A DNA stretch of 64,000 nucleotides from Chloroflexota bacterium (lineage in GTDB: Bacteria > Chloroflexota > Chloroflexia > Thermomicrobiales > UBA6265), in contig JAEWEG010000015.1 of NCBI GenBank assembly GCA_023389575.1, positions 1-64,000 of the forward strand. Reading direction: 5' to 3'. Within the stretch, counting starts at the first letter, position 1; each line of letters opens with the position of its first letter. Below, in pieces: positions 10,084-19,019 of this stretch. The translations under genes and the position numbers were made by a program. The notes beneath the pieces are model-generated. The model saw nothing but the letters and a program-made list of their open reading frames with translations, was not told where the DNA came from and did not search any database.

Positions 10084-11601
10084 TTAGGGGAGCGCCGCGA
10101 TCACATCGTCCGCGTCAAGGATATCCATCGCATCCTCACCGCCCGCTTCGACGGTGTCCTCGGCCATCTCGAGCAGGTCCTCGTCGAGGTTGCTGGCGGT
10201 GGTCCGCAACTCGATGAAGAGATGCGTGTCCGCGTCGAGGATGTGCGCTTCGAGGATGACCACCACCGGATCATCGGCCGAGTTGTCCACGTACATCACG
10301 GCCACGCGGTTGGGCTGGGTTCGCGTCAGCGCCACCTCGGTATCCGCCGAAAGGCCAAGCACAGACTCGATGTAGGCGGGATCGCTCATCGCCTGCAACA
10401 GCGCTTCGCCATCCGTCATGCCATGCGACGACTCGATCGTGATGTACAGCAGCGCCTGGCCGCTCTCCGCGTCGGCGAGATACACCTCATCCACGCCACT
10501 GTCGGTGTGGGAGAGGATGGCGGGTTCGTGTTCCGGGCTCAGCACCCAGTCCTCGGTCCATGTCACCGGAACGCCGTACTGCGGGCTGACGTAGTTTCCC
10601 GCGTCAACCAGGCCCGGCAGTACCGCCGATGGGCTGGCGACGGGGCTCGCCTCGGCGGTCGGGGTGCCGCTGGGCGGGTCGATGATCTGCTCGGTGGCCG
10701 GCGCCTCGGTTTCGGGGACCTCGGTCTCCGCGGGCTCGGTTGGAACCTCCGTCTCAGGGGCCTCGGTTTCCACCGGCTCGGTCGGAACTTCGGTCTCGGC
10801 GACTTCTGTTTCGACTGGCTCGGTCGGCTCCTCGGTTGGTGGCACCTCGGTCTCCGGGACTTCCGTTTCCGGAATCTCGGTTTCGACCGGTTCCCCGCCC
10901 TCCTCGATTGCTTCCAGGATCTCGTCGACATCGAACAGTTCGAATGGATCGTGGCCATCGACGTCGATGTCATCGTCGATGCTGGTCAGGATGCGCTCGT
11001 ACTCATCGGCGTCGAACAGGTCCAGTCCCACCCAGAAGGTATAGTCGTCCCGGCCCGGATCGATCTCGATCAACATGTACACCACATGCTCGTCGTTCGG
11101 CGCCACGTCGCGGGCCACGATCGCCACGTGGTCGTCGTCTCCATCGAGCAGCAGCACCTCGGCGTCTTCCGAAAGGAACAGGTTGTCCGTCAGGAAAGAC
11201 TCCTGCTCCATCGCGTTCAGCACCGCGTCCGGGTCCAGCGGGCCGGCCGCCGGGTTGAACCCAAGCGACAGGACCGAGGTTTCCGATTCAGTGTCCGTCA
11301 GGAAGACGATGTCGCCGAGTTGCGGGTCGGAGGCGACGGGGCCATCGTAGTTGCCGCCAATCGCGTGCTCCACATCGGGGTTGTTCGGGTCGCCCACCGC
11401 CCAGGCGTCGGTCCAGGTGATTTCCACGTCGAACTGGGGGCTGACATACTCCCCCTCCTCGATGAGACCCGGCAGGTCATCGTCGTCGCCGACGTCCTTG
11501 AGACCATCCTGCATGGCCAGGGCCGAACCGCCGGAGCCCAGGATCAGGAAGCAGGCGATCAGGAGACGAAATGGGGTTAACCAGCTTGCCGGAAGCGTCA
11601 T
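10084..11601 (-). CDS. Exported acidic protein: two homologous domains joined by a Thr/Glu/Pro repeat
   Basis: 505 residues from ATG 11601 (GAGAGGGA upstream). A signal peptide (LLIACFLILGSGGSALA) is followed by two related domains. Both begin with a LPGL-then-YVSPQ pattern and continue with a Trp-containing strand (ITWTDAW / VTWTEDW). The domains are separated at about residues 237-317 by a low-complexity linker built from ETEVP- and TEPVE-type units. The protein is very acidic (strings of Asp/Glu) and has no recognised enzyme motif. The duplication is clear by eye; the function is unknown. It may belong with the neighbouring exported proteins as part of a cell-surface set. Minus-strand transcription probably ends at the hairpin at 10019-10052. 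Confidence 0.75.
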   Translation of the reverse strand: MTLPASWLTPFRLLIACFLILGSGGSALAMQDGLKDVGDDDDLPGLIEEGEYVSPQFDVEITWTDAWAVGDPNNPDVEHAIGGNYDGPVASDPQLGDIVFLTDTESETSVLSLGFNPAAGPLDPDAVLNAMEQESFLTDNLFLSEDAEVLLLDGDDDHVAIVARDVAPNDEHVVYMLIEIDPGRDDYTFWVGLDLFDADEYERILTSIDDDIDVDGHDPFELFDVDEILEAIEEGGEPVETEIPETEVPETEVPPTEEPTEPVETEVAETEVPTEPVETEAPETEVPTEPAETEVPETEAPATEQIIDPPSGTPTAEASPVASPSAVLPGLVDAGNYVSPQYGVPVTWTEDWVLSPEHEPAILSHTDSGVDEVYLADAESGQALLYITIESSHGMTDGEALLQAMSDPAYIESVLGLSADTEVALTRTQPNRVAVMYVDNSADDPVVVILEAHILDADTHLFIELRTTASNLDEDLLEMAEDTVEAGGEDAMDILDADDVIAALP

Positions 11602-11726
11602 GGAATGAATCCCTCTCGCGGTCACAAGGCTAGATCCCGGCCGCCCAGCATTCGCCAGACCCGGATTACACGGTGTTACATGGTCAACGTTGTATCAGGT
11701 GTCTCCGGTTCCATGCAATAACGCCG

Positions 11727-11747
11727 CGCCCTCCCGGTTCGAGGGCG
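11727..11747 (-). terminator. Hairpin directly after the LuxR-type STAND regulator
   Basis: A 7-bp perfect stem (CGCCCTC / GAGGGCG) with a 7-base loop lies immediately after the stop codon of the minus-strand regulator at 11749. A short T-containing stretch follows on that strand. It is a plausible terminator. Confidence 0.5.
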
Positions 11748-11748
11748 T

Positions 11749-14106
11749 TCAATCCAGTCCGTGGCGAACGGCGAGGATCGCCGCCGCCGTGCGGGACGCG
11801 ACACCCAGCTTCCCGAGCACGTTGGTAACGTGCCCCCCAACCGTGCGAGGAGTGACGGAAAGCCGGCTGGCGATTTGCCGATCCGTGAGTCCCAGCGCAA
11901 GCATGCGCAGCACGTCCCGCTCACGCTGGGTCAGGCCAGCCGAGACCAGCGCCGGCGGCAACGCCGGGGAAACGTCCCAAACCTCCCCACCGCGCATCAA
12001 CGCCTGGGCGTGGTTAATAGCGTCGACGATCGTCAGCGACCGGCCGAGGCTCAGCGCCGCCTGGTAATCCCCTTCGCCCAGGGCGCGGCGCGCCTGCTCC
12101 AGCAGCGATGCCCGGGCCGCATGCTCGTTGTCGGTGGGCCGCAATCCTTCCAGCGTGTGAAACGCGTCGGCGGCGGCGATCAACTGAACGGTGTCCACCA
12201 GCCGGCCAGCCGCCAGCGCCAACCCGGCCACATGCACGACGATCTGCACGGCCGAGCCCCAGTCCCTCAGGGCGAGGAAAATCGGCAGCGCGCGTTCGAA
12301 CGAGGCCGCCGCCCGCCGGGTGTCTCCGGTGCTCGCGGCCAGCACGCCGATTCGACCCGCGGTCCAGCCAAGGCTCCGCCAGTCGTTGCATGCCTCGAAC
12401 CCCGTGAGCGCCTCGGCGAAGAGGCTGGTTGCCCGCGCGGCATCGCCCCGGCCTTCCGCCACGGAGGCCAGGCCATAGCAGCCCAGCGCCAGGATGCGGC
12501 TGTCGTCGAGCGACCCGGCCAGGGAGTGGGATTCCTCGAATGCCCATACCGCTCCCGACACCATGTCCTGGTCGCGCGCGTCCCGACCCATGTGGTCGAG
12601 GCAGAACCCTACCGTGATCAGGGCGCGGGCCATGCCATGACGATCGTTTGTCTCTCGAAACAGGTCCAGCGCTTCGTTGGCCAGGTCCAGGCACGCGCGG
12701 GCGTCGGACTGGGCGAATCGAATCCAGGCCGCCGCGATCAGCGCCCGGCCCCGCGATGTTGGGTCTCCTCCCTCGACTTCCAAAATCCGGTCCAACGTGC
12801 TTCGCGCCTCGGCCAGATTACCCCGCACGATCCAGAACTGTTGCAACGAGGCGACGAGCCGCAGCGCCAGGTTGATGTCGTGCTCCGTCGACCACGCGAT
12901 CGCCGACCGGATATTGGGAAGCTCGATGTCCAGCCGTTCCTGCCAGGCCACCTGCTGGTCGCCATCGAGATGTGCCTCGGCGGTCGCGGCGAGTCCCGCG
13001 AACCACTCCGCATGGTCTCGCCGCGCGGCCGGGCCATCGCCGCGCTCGTCAAGTTGCTCCATGCCAAACGCGCGAACGGTCTCCAGCATCCGGTAGCGTG
13101 GTTCTGGATCGTCACCAGCGTCCATTCGCTGGAGCATGCTCTTCTCCACCAGCGAGCCGATCATGTCCACCGCTTCGAGCTGTTCGGGAGCCAGGGCAAT
13201 CGCGGCGTCGAGCGAAAAGCCGCCAACGAACACCGCCAGGCGCCGGAAGAGGGCCTGCTCCTCCGGCGGGAGAAGGTCATGGCTCCAGGAAATCGCGTTG
13301 CGCATCGTCCGCAGGCGATTGGGTTGATCCCTGGGACCAGCCGTCAGGAGGGGAAGCGCCTCGTCGAGCCGGGCCAGGAGCGCGGCTGGCGGCAGCGCCA
13401 CGCTGCGCGCCGCCGCCAGTTCGAGGGCCAGCGGCACGCCATCCAGGCGCGCGCAGATCCGCCCCACCGTCGCCGCGGTGTCGGCGGTCAGCACCAGGCC
13501 GGAATTCACCGCCCGCGCCCGGGCAACGAACAATTCCACGGCCGATGGAATGGGCAATGGATCGACCCGAACGTCCTGCTCACCCGTGATGTGGAGCACC
13601 ACCCGGCTCGTGGCGAGGATGGTGAGTCCTGGGCACCGTGAGAGCAGGCGTGAAATGCCGGGCACCGAATCCACCACGTGCTCCACGTTGTCGAGAACGA
13701 GCAGGAGTCGCAGTGGATACAGGCGCTCCACGAGCCGCTCGTCAAGGGGCTGGCCGCCGGTGTCGATGACGCTGAACGCCGCCGCGATCGTTGGCATCAC
13801 CAGGGCGGAGTCCTGGAGCGTATCCAGGGGCACAAACGCGACGCCGTCGGGGAAAAGCGGTTCCGCGGCATGCGCCACCGCGATGGCGAGGCGTGTCTTG
13901 CCCACGCCGCCCGGTCCCGTCAGGTTCAGCAGGGAGACGCTTTCCTGGCGCAGGCGTTCGACGATCTCCGCGACGAGTCGCTCGCGGCCGATGAGCGGCG
14001 TCCGCCAGCGCGGAACGGAGGCCGACAGGGCCGTGGCGCGCGACAGCCGCGAGGTGCCCGGGGGTGAATGCTGGTCGAGGTGTTCGATGGAAGGTTCGCC
14101 GTCCAT
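11749..14106 (-). CDS. LuxR-family STAND ATPase transcriptional regulator
   Basis: 785 residues. An NB-ARC type ATPase module carries Walker A GPGGVGKT (64-71) and Walker B LLLVLDNVEH (about 135). Alpha-helical TPR-like repeats fill the middle. The C-terminal 64 residues form a LuxR-type helix-turn-helix (LTQRERDVLRML, then TDRQIASRLSVTPRTV). This layout matches signal-transduction ATPases that oligomerise on ligand binding and then activate transcription; the inducer is unknown. It is divergent from the purine nucleoside phosphorylase gene, so regulation of that gene is possible but only an inference. The start ATG has GGGATGGGG upstream. Confidence 0.88.
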   Translation of the reverse strand: MDGEPSIEHLDQHSPPGTSRLSRATALSASVPRWRTPLIGRERLVAEIVERLRQESVSLLNLTGPGGVGKTRLAIAVAHAAEPLFPDGVAFVPLDTLQDSALVMPTIAAAFSVIDTGGQPLDERLVERLYPLRLLLVLDNVEHVVDSVPGISRLLSRCPGLTILATSRVVLHITGEQDVRVDPLPIPSAVELFVARARAVNSGLVLTADTAATVGRICARLDGVPLALELAAARSVALPPAALLARLDEALPLLTAGPRDQPNRLRTMRNAISWSHDLLPPEEQALFRRLAVFVGGFSLDAAIALAPEQLEAVDMIGSLVEKSMLQRMDAGDDPEPRYRMLETVRAFGMEQLDERGDGPAARRDHAEWFAGLAATAEAHLDGDQQVAWQERLDIELPNIRSAIAWSTEHDINLALRLVASLQQFWIVRGNLAEARSTLDRILEVEGGDPTSRGRALIAAAWIRFAQSDARACLDLANEALDLFRETNDRHGMARALITVGFCLDHMGRDARDQDMVSGAVWAFEESHSLAGSLDDSRILALGCYGLASVAEGRGDAARATSLFAEALTGFEACNDWRSLGWTAGRIGVLAASTGDTRRAAASFERALPIFLALRDWGSAVQIVVHVAGLALAAGRLVDTVQLIAAADAFHTLEGLRPTDNEHAARASLLEQARRALGEGDYQAALSLGRSLTIVDAINHAQALMRGGEVWDVSPALPPALVSAGLTQRERDVLRMLALGLTDRQIASRLSVTPRTVGGHVTNVLGKLGVASRTAAAILAVRHGLD

Positions 14107-14339
14107 GCCAGCCCCATCCCGGTGATCCGTCGATCGTGGCCTGGTCCCATTTCATCCTAGCTGGCCGGATTCCCGTGTCAATCAGGTGGCGAAATGGGCG
14201 GATCGCGGTCCGCCCGCTCCCGAGGGTGGAGCCTGGGTCGGCCTGCCGCATCCTTGGTTGTACCGCCGCCCTGGAGCGGCCTATGCTGACGGCAATGGCT
14301 CGGCTGTCGCATCACCAGGCACAATGGATCGAGGAACAC

Positions 14340-15098
14340 ATGACATCACGCATCGGCGTCATCGGTGGCTCCGGGGTGGAGCGGCCCGATGAGGGGTTTG
14401 CCGAACAGGTCATCGAAACACCATATGGCCAGGCGTTGGCCTGGGTCGGCGAGGGCGACCAGGAAGATGTCGTCTTCCTCTCGCGCCATGGCGTGGAGCA
14501 TGATGTTCCACCCCACCGCATCAACTACCGGGCCAACATCAAGGCCCTGCAACTCCTTGGCGTCGATCGCGTCATCGCCACGTTCGCGGTTGGTGGCATC
14601 GCGGCGGATATCCCGCCGGGCGGGGTCGTCGCCTTGAGTGACATCATCGACCTCACCAGCGGCCGTGAGTTCACCTACTTCAACGGTGGCGACGAGGGGC
14701 TGCGCCATACCCCGTTCACCGAGCCCTTCAGCCCGGCGTTGCGAGAGGCCATCGTTGCCAGGGCCCCGGCCCACGGCCTGACCATCCGGCCAGAGGGCGT
14801 CTACGTCTGCTTCAACGGGCCGCGCTTCGAAACCGCCGCCGAAATCCGCATGAGCAAGCTGATGGGAGCCGATGTCGTCGGCATGACCGCCATGCCGGAA
14901 GCGATCCTCGCGCGCGAACTGGAGATTCACTACGCCGGAATCGCGGTGTCGGTCAACTGGGCGGCCGGTATCGAAGGGCTGCTGGAGGTCGACTTCAGCG
15001 TGCTGGAGGACATGCGCGGCAAGCTCCTGCCACTGATCCTTGAGGTGTTGCGCGAAACGGAACTCGACGCCTCCGTCTGGAGCGCCGAGCACGTCTGA
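14340..15098 (+). CDS. Purine nucleoside phosphorylase (MTAP/MTIP family)
   Basis: 252 residues from ATG 14340 with GAGGA five bases upstream; the longer open frame begins in non-coding sequence. The N-terminus RIGVIGGSGV holds the family phosphate-binding GGSG. SRHGVEHDVPPHRINYRAN (about residues 43-61) is the classic trimeric phosphorylase segment, and FNGPRFETAAEI follows at about 160-171. The enzyme cleaves a purine nucleoside with phosphate, giving base plus sugar 1-phosphate. The base-recognition segment reads SVNWAAG. Asn there, in place of the Asp of adenine-specific MTAPs, suggests a 6-oxopurine substrate such as inosine, guanosine or methylthioinosine. It is flanked by two LuxR-type regulators on the other strand. 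Confidence 0.85.
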   Translation: MTSRIGVIGGSGVERPDEGFAEQVIETPYGQALAWVGEGDQEDVVFLSRHGVEHDVPPHRINYRANIKALQLLGVDRVIATFAVGGIAADIPPGGVVALSDIIDLTSGREFTYFNGGDEGLRHTPFTEPFSPALREAIVARAPAHGLTIRPEGVYVCFNGPRFETAAEIRMSKLMGADVVGMTAMPEAILARELEIHYAGIAVSVNWAAGIEGLLEVDFSVLEDMRGKLLPLILEVLRETELDASVWSAEHV

Positions 15099-15109
15099 GC
15101 CTCGGTCTG

Positions 15110-17569
15110 TTAGTTGATGATGCCCGCTCGTAACGCACGGGCCACGGCCGCCGAGCGGGCGTTGACCTCCAGCTTGGTCAGCAGGTTGGCCACGTGGCTC
15201 TGCACGGTCCGCACGCCGATGAAGAGTTCGTCGGCGATGTCCTTGTCGGTCTTCCCGGCGGCCACCAGCGTCAGGACCTCGATTTCGCGTTCCGAAATGC
15301 CCAGTTCCTTGATCAGCGAGTTGATCTTCACCTGGCGCGCCAGGCGAGGGCTCGCCTTGGTCGGAATCGGGTCATCGGTCAGGATCTCGTTGGAGAGGAT
15401 CTTCACTTCCTCGAACGACAGCGCGCGGTCGGTCTCCCAGATCGGATCGAACGAGTCGCCGAGTTCCTCCCGCAGCGTCTCGATCATCACGTTCCAGGTA
15501 TCCCGGTCGATCGGCGCGATTGGGTGGTTCACCGCCTCCCGCAACCCATCAGCGGCGGCCAGCAGTGACGCGGCCCTCGGGAAATCGCCCATCCCGATCG
15601 CCACCTGGGCGATGCCTTCCAGCGCCTCGGCGTAGCCGGCCCTGTCGCCAAGCTGGTCGTACGCCTGGAGCGCCTGCTCCAGGTTCGGCACGGCTCGCTG
15701 GTAGTCGTGCTGCTGGGCGGCGATCCGGCCGATGTTCGTCGCCGACCAGGCCACGCCGCGCCGGTCGCCGGCGTTGGTGTACAGCACCCGAGCCCGCTCG
15801 TTCGTCTCAACCGCCTCGTCCAGCTTGTCCTGGCTCCAGAGGAGGTTGCCGACGTTGGTCATCACGGCCGCGATGTTTCGCTGGTCGCCAAGCGAGCGGA
15901 ATATCCGCTCGGCCTGCTGGTAGTGGTAGGTCGCCTGCTCGAAATCGTGACCGGTGGCGGCGCAGTCCCCCAGTCCAATGTGCGCCACGCCGCACAGGCG
16001 CCGGTCGTTGATCTCCATCGCGATTTCCAGCGCCTCCGCGTGGAGTTCACGGGCGTGGTCCAGGTCGCGCTCCATGTTGGAGAGGATGCCAGCGCCGTTC
16101 AGGGCCGTCGCCCGCAGGCTGGTGCGTTCGGGCGCGCGGGCCAGCGCCCCCTCGATCCACTCACGGCCCTGTCGCGTGTGGCCTCGCGTGTAACCGAACC
16201 GCCACAACGACGTGGCCAGGCCCAGCGCCAGTTCCGGCGGGTCGTTCTGCATGGCCCAGCTGAACGCCGTCTGCACGTCGGGGTAGATGCCGGCCAGGCG
16301 GTCGAGCCAGGCGATCTGGTTCGGGCCGATCAGTTCGGGGCTGGCCGCCTCGGCGATCTCCATCATGTAGTGGGCGTGACGGCGTTCGAGTTCGGCGCGC
16401 TCTCCCGTCTTGTCGAGTTGCTCCAGTCCGAATTCGCGAAGCACCTGCAAAAGGGCGAAATGCGGGGATTCCGACTCGGCGTCCACCTGCTTGATCAGGC
16501 TCTTGTCCACCAGGGAGGAAATCACGTCCAGCACATGGAATTCGTCGAGCGATTCGGCCTCATCCGGGCCGGTCACCACCTTCACCGCGGCTTGCAGGGT
16601 CCAGGTGCTGGCGTAGATCGACACCCGTCGGAAGACAGCCTGTTCATCCGGGTCGAGCAGGTCGTAGCTCCAGCTGATCGCGTTGCGCATGGTGCGAAGC
16701 CGGTTCGGCACATCGCGGGGACCATCGTCCAGCAGCGGCAGGCGGCGCTGGAGCCGCTGGGCGAGCATCTTCGGCGACAGGATGCCGATCCGGGCCGCCG
16801 CCAGTTCGATCGCCAGCGGCAGGCCATCCAGCAACCGGCAGATCGTCGCGACGTCGATCGCGTTTTCGTTCGTCAGCGCGAAGTCGGAACGCGAGGCTGT
16901 CGCCCGCCGCACGAAAAGCTGCACGGCGTCGGACGCCAGCAGCGAACGGGTGAGGGCATTGCCGGGCTGGGCATCTTCTGGCACCAGTGGAATGGACATC
17001 GGCGGAACGGGATAGACATGCTCCCCGTAGACCGACAGAACCGACCGGCTGGTGACCATGATGGTCAGTTCCGGGCTGGACATCAGCAGGTCGGGCAGCA
17101 CCAGGGCCGCATCGGCCACATGCTCGAAGTTGTCCACCACCAGCAGGATGCGGCGGGACCGGATCGTGGCCGCGATCGCTCGCATGAGCGGGATGTTCGA
17201 ACTGCTTCGAACACCCAGGCCTGCGGCGATGGTCGGCAACACGTGATCGGGATGGTTGATGGGAGAAAGGTCGATGAAGAACACGCCATCGGGGAACGAT
17301 TCCCGGACGGTATCGATCACGCTGAAGGCCAGCCGTGTCTTGCCGACGCCGCCGGGACCGGTCAGCACCAGGAGGCGGACCTCCGGGTTGCGCAGGAAGT
17401 CGCTCACCGCCAGCCGTTCCCGCCGCCGGCCCACCAGGGGGGCCAACGCTATGGGAACGAACTGATCGTCACCGTGATGGGCGTCGCCTTCCAGCGGCGA
17501 GCCATCGGTGTCGACATGCTCGTCAAGCGAGCCGTTGTATTCGACCGAGGTATCGGATGAAGTGGACAT
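15110..17569 (-). CDS. LuxR-family STAND ATPase transcriptional regulator (second)
   Basis: 819 residues with the same architecture as the regulator at 11.7 kb. An NB-ARC ATPase (LTGPGGVGKTRLA near residue 70; ILLVVDNFEHVAD as Walker B) is followed by a long TPR region. A C-terminal LuxR helix-turn-helix occupies about 756-819 (ISEREIEVLTLV, then TDKDIADELFIGVRTV). The P-loop and winged-helix segments closely resemble the first copy, so the two are probably old paralogues. Its stop codon lies only 11 bases from that of the convergent phosphorylase gene. The start ATG at 17569 has a weak ribosome site. A 13-base palindrome sits 84 bases upstream. Confidence 0.88.
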   Translation of the reverse strand: MSTSSDTSVEYNGSLDEHVDTDGSPLEGDAHHGDDQFVPIALAPLVGRRRERLAVSDFLRNPEVRLLVLTGPGGVGKTRLAFSVIDTVRESFPDGVFFIDLSPINHPDHVLPTIAAGLGVRSSSNIPLMRAIAATIRSRRILLVVDNFEHVADAALVLPDLLMSSPELTIMVTSRSVLSVYGEHVYPVPPMSIPLVPEDAQPGNALTRSLLASDAVQLFVRRATASRSDFALTNENAIDVATICRLLDGLPLAIELAAARIGILSPKMLAQRLQRRLPLLDDGPRDVPNRLRTMRNAISWSYDLLDPDEQAVFRRVSIYASTWTLQAAVKVVTGPDEAESLDEFHVLDVISSLVDKSLIKQVDAESESPHFALLQVLREFGLEQLDKTGERAELERRHAHYMMEIAEAASPELIGPNQIAWLDRLAGIYPDVQTAFSWAMQNDPPELALGLATSLWRFGYTRGHTRQGREWIEGALARAPERTSLRATALNGAGILSNMERDLDHARELHAEALEIAMEINDRRLCGVAHIGLGDCAATGHDFEQATYHYQQAERIFRSLGDQRNIAAVMTNVGNLLWSQDKLDEAVETNERARVLYTNAGDRRGVAWSATNIGRIAAQQHDYQRAVPNLEQALQAYDQLGDRAGYAEALEGIAQVAIGMGDFPRAASLLAAADGLREAVNHPIAPIDRDTWNVMIETLREELGDSFDPIWETDRALSFEEVKILSNEILTDDPIPTKASPRLARQVKINSLIKELGISEREIEVLTLVAAGKTDKDIADELFIGVRTVQSHVANLLTKLEVNARSAAVARALRAGIIN

Positions 17570-17652
17570 GCCCGAGTGCCTGACATCAACTGCCGGAAGC
17601 CAGCCTCAGGACACCCCTCTCCTGCGTGACCGCCAGCGCTTGCCTAATCGTA

Positions 17653-17665
17653 CCTGAAATTCAGG
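17653..17665. promoter_or_regulatory. Palindrome upstream of the second LuxR regulator
   Basis: CCTGAA-A-TTCAGG is a perfect 6-1-6 dyad in the 250-base gap between the AraC gene and the LuxR/STAND gene, 84 bases upstream of the latter's start. It is a candidate operator and nothing more can be said. The rest of this gap holds no gene. Confidence 0.3.
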
Positions 17666-17819
17666 AACACTGGGGACGGGAGGTCGCTCCCTGAGCCGTG
17701 AACACGCCACCTCGAGCCCGGCCTTGCCCGAGCCCGTTTCATTCACCCTGGTTCCGTTAATACAACGTCCCAATATGGAAAAAGGTTTTGCGACGACCGG
17801 GCGCGCGCCGTATCGCGAG

Positions 17820-18641
17820 CTACAGGTTCAGGATGGAGGGCGCGAGCGCGGTGAGGATCGGCGGATCGGTGACGCCTGGCGGGCGGAGTTCGATGCGGGC
17901 TGGACGCGGCGCGTTCCTGGTATCGACGACCACCGGCTTGGGGTCGGCGCCGACCAGCAGCGACTTCCCTGGCAGCAGGTGAATGAACGGGTCGTCGCCA
18001 TACGGGAACTGCGCCGCCAGCAGCCTGTACGTGCCGGAGGGCACGCCATTGATCCTGAACGGCCCAGGGCCGCGCGTGAGCGTGCCCGCGATAGGCGCGC
18101 TCTGCGGAATGGCGGTGGGGAACAGGCCGATGAACAGATGGCCCTTGCGCGGCATGGTGGAGAGCACCGAACCCGTGACGGTGGCCCCTGGCGGCGGTTG
18201 CAGGCTTCGCATGCTCGTCGCGAAGCATGGCTCGAGGTCCGGGAGGCGGTAGGAGAGGGATTCCGGCAGGTTGCGAAGCTCGGCGGGGCTACGGCCAACC
18301 AGTTGCTTGAACCGGGCCGAGAAGGTGCCAAGGCTGGAAAACCCAACCTCGAAGCAGATGTCGGTGATGCTCGCCTCGGTGGTGAGGATGAGCCGCTTCG
18401 CCTCCTCGAACCTCAGCGCCGCCAGGAACTCGCCTGGTGGAACCCCGACCACGTTGCGGAACAGGCGGGAGAAATGGAATGGGCTGTAGTTTGCCATCTC
18501 CGCGAAGTGATCGAGCGTGAACGCGTGACCGGGGTTGGCGCGCATTTGCGAGATCACGGACTCCACCGCGAACTGGTGACCCGCCTGAACGGGGGTAACC
18601 GTCTGCGCGGGAGGAGAGTATCGCTTGATGATCGTCACCAT
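17820..18641 (-). CDS. AraC-family transcriptional regulator with N-terminal DNA-binding domain
   Basis: 273 residues. The AraC/XylS double helix-turn-helix is N-terminal (about 25-115). The second helix pair is clear: ITDICFEVGFSSLGTFSARFK, ending in the conserved F-x-R-x-F-K pattern, then GRSPAELR. The C-terminal 130 residues form a beta-rich domain with a carboxypeptidase-regulatory look (GVPSGTYRLLAAQ). It may sense a ligand, but I do not recognise it firmly. This N-terminal placement is the reverse of classical AraC. A consensus sigma-70 promoter with an overlapping dyad lies upstream. The gene diverges from an MMPL transporter, a common regulator/efflux layout, so control of that pump is a reasonable guess. 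Confidence 0.82.
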   Translation of the reverse strand: MVTIIKRYSPPAQTVTPVQAGHQFAVESVISQMRANPGHAFTLDHFAEMANYSPFHFSRLFRNVVGVPPGEFLAALRFEEAKRLILTTEASITDICFEVGFSSLGTFSARFKQLVGRSPAELRNLPESLSYRLPDLEPCFATSMRSLQPPPGATVTGSVLSTMPRKGHLFIGLFPTAIPQSAPIAGTLTRGPGPFRINGVPSGTYRLLAAQFPYGDDPFIHLLPGKSLLVGADPKPVVVDTRNAPRPARIELRPPGVTDPPILTALAPSILNL

Positions 18642-18691
18642 TCGCTCAAGAACCTGCCTGCTGCGTCGCGGAACATAGCCAGGGAATCATA

Positions 18692-18730
18692 CTGTACGTA
18701 CAATAGTACAGATGTTCTGATCATTGTCAA
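18692..18730 (-). promoter_or_regulatory. Sigma-70 promoter of the AraC gene with an overlapping operator
   Basis: On the minus strand a perfect TTGACA (18730-18725) is followed after 16 bases by TACTAT (18708-18703), about 60 bases before the AraC start. The -10 box sits inside an inverted repeat CTGTAC-8-GTACAG (18692-18711) that also contains the 10-base palindrome TGTACGTACA (18693-18702). A protein bound there would block the -10, so repression, perhaps autoregulation, is likely. Confidence 0.6.
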
Positions 18731-18902
18731 GAGGTCATCGATATCGAATTTCGAGCACTTCGGACAAGCCAACGTTGGAAGCCGCCGGACCCGGTATTTG
18801 ACCGCGAGGAAACGCTTCCAGGCGCGTTCCCACCTCGCCCGAACGGCCCAGGGGAGCGGCGCGTCATTCATGGTGGCTCGTTGGCCGCGCGAGTCGCCCC
18901 TC

Positions 18903-18939
18903 GCCCTCTTAGGGCGTTCTTAGGAAGCCTGCATAGGCT
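18903..18939 (+). promoter_or_regulatory. Paired small dyads upstream of the MMPL gene
   Basis: In the 378-base divergent gap between the AraC and MMPL genes, two short inverted repeats lie about 80-115 bases before the MMPL start: GCCCT-3-AGGGC (18903-18915) and AGCCT-4-AGGCT (18926-18939). CTTAGG occurs twice, 11 bases apart, across them. They could be an operator or leader hairpins. The rest of the gap contains no gene, though TCGATATCGA near 18736 is a further 10-base palindrome. Confidence 0.3.
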
Positions 18940-19019
18940 GAGACATGCTGGCACACCGGCGCCCCGCGGCGCCCGCGTGCCAATGTGATGTCTCGTTCCC
19001 AAGTGGATGGTGGTGTATT

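Noticed and set aside
11749..17569. Possible single duplicated locus of two LuxR genes from recent duplication
   Set aside because: The two proteins share architecture but differ strongly outside the P-loop and helix-turn-helix, so a recent tandem copy is not supported.
18635..18871. 78-codon minus-strand frame upstream of the AraC gene
   Set aside because: It would cover the consensus promoter and dyad of the AraC gene, lacks a good start, and has no recognisable motif.
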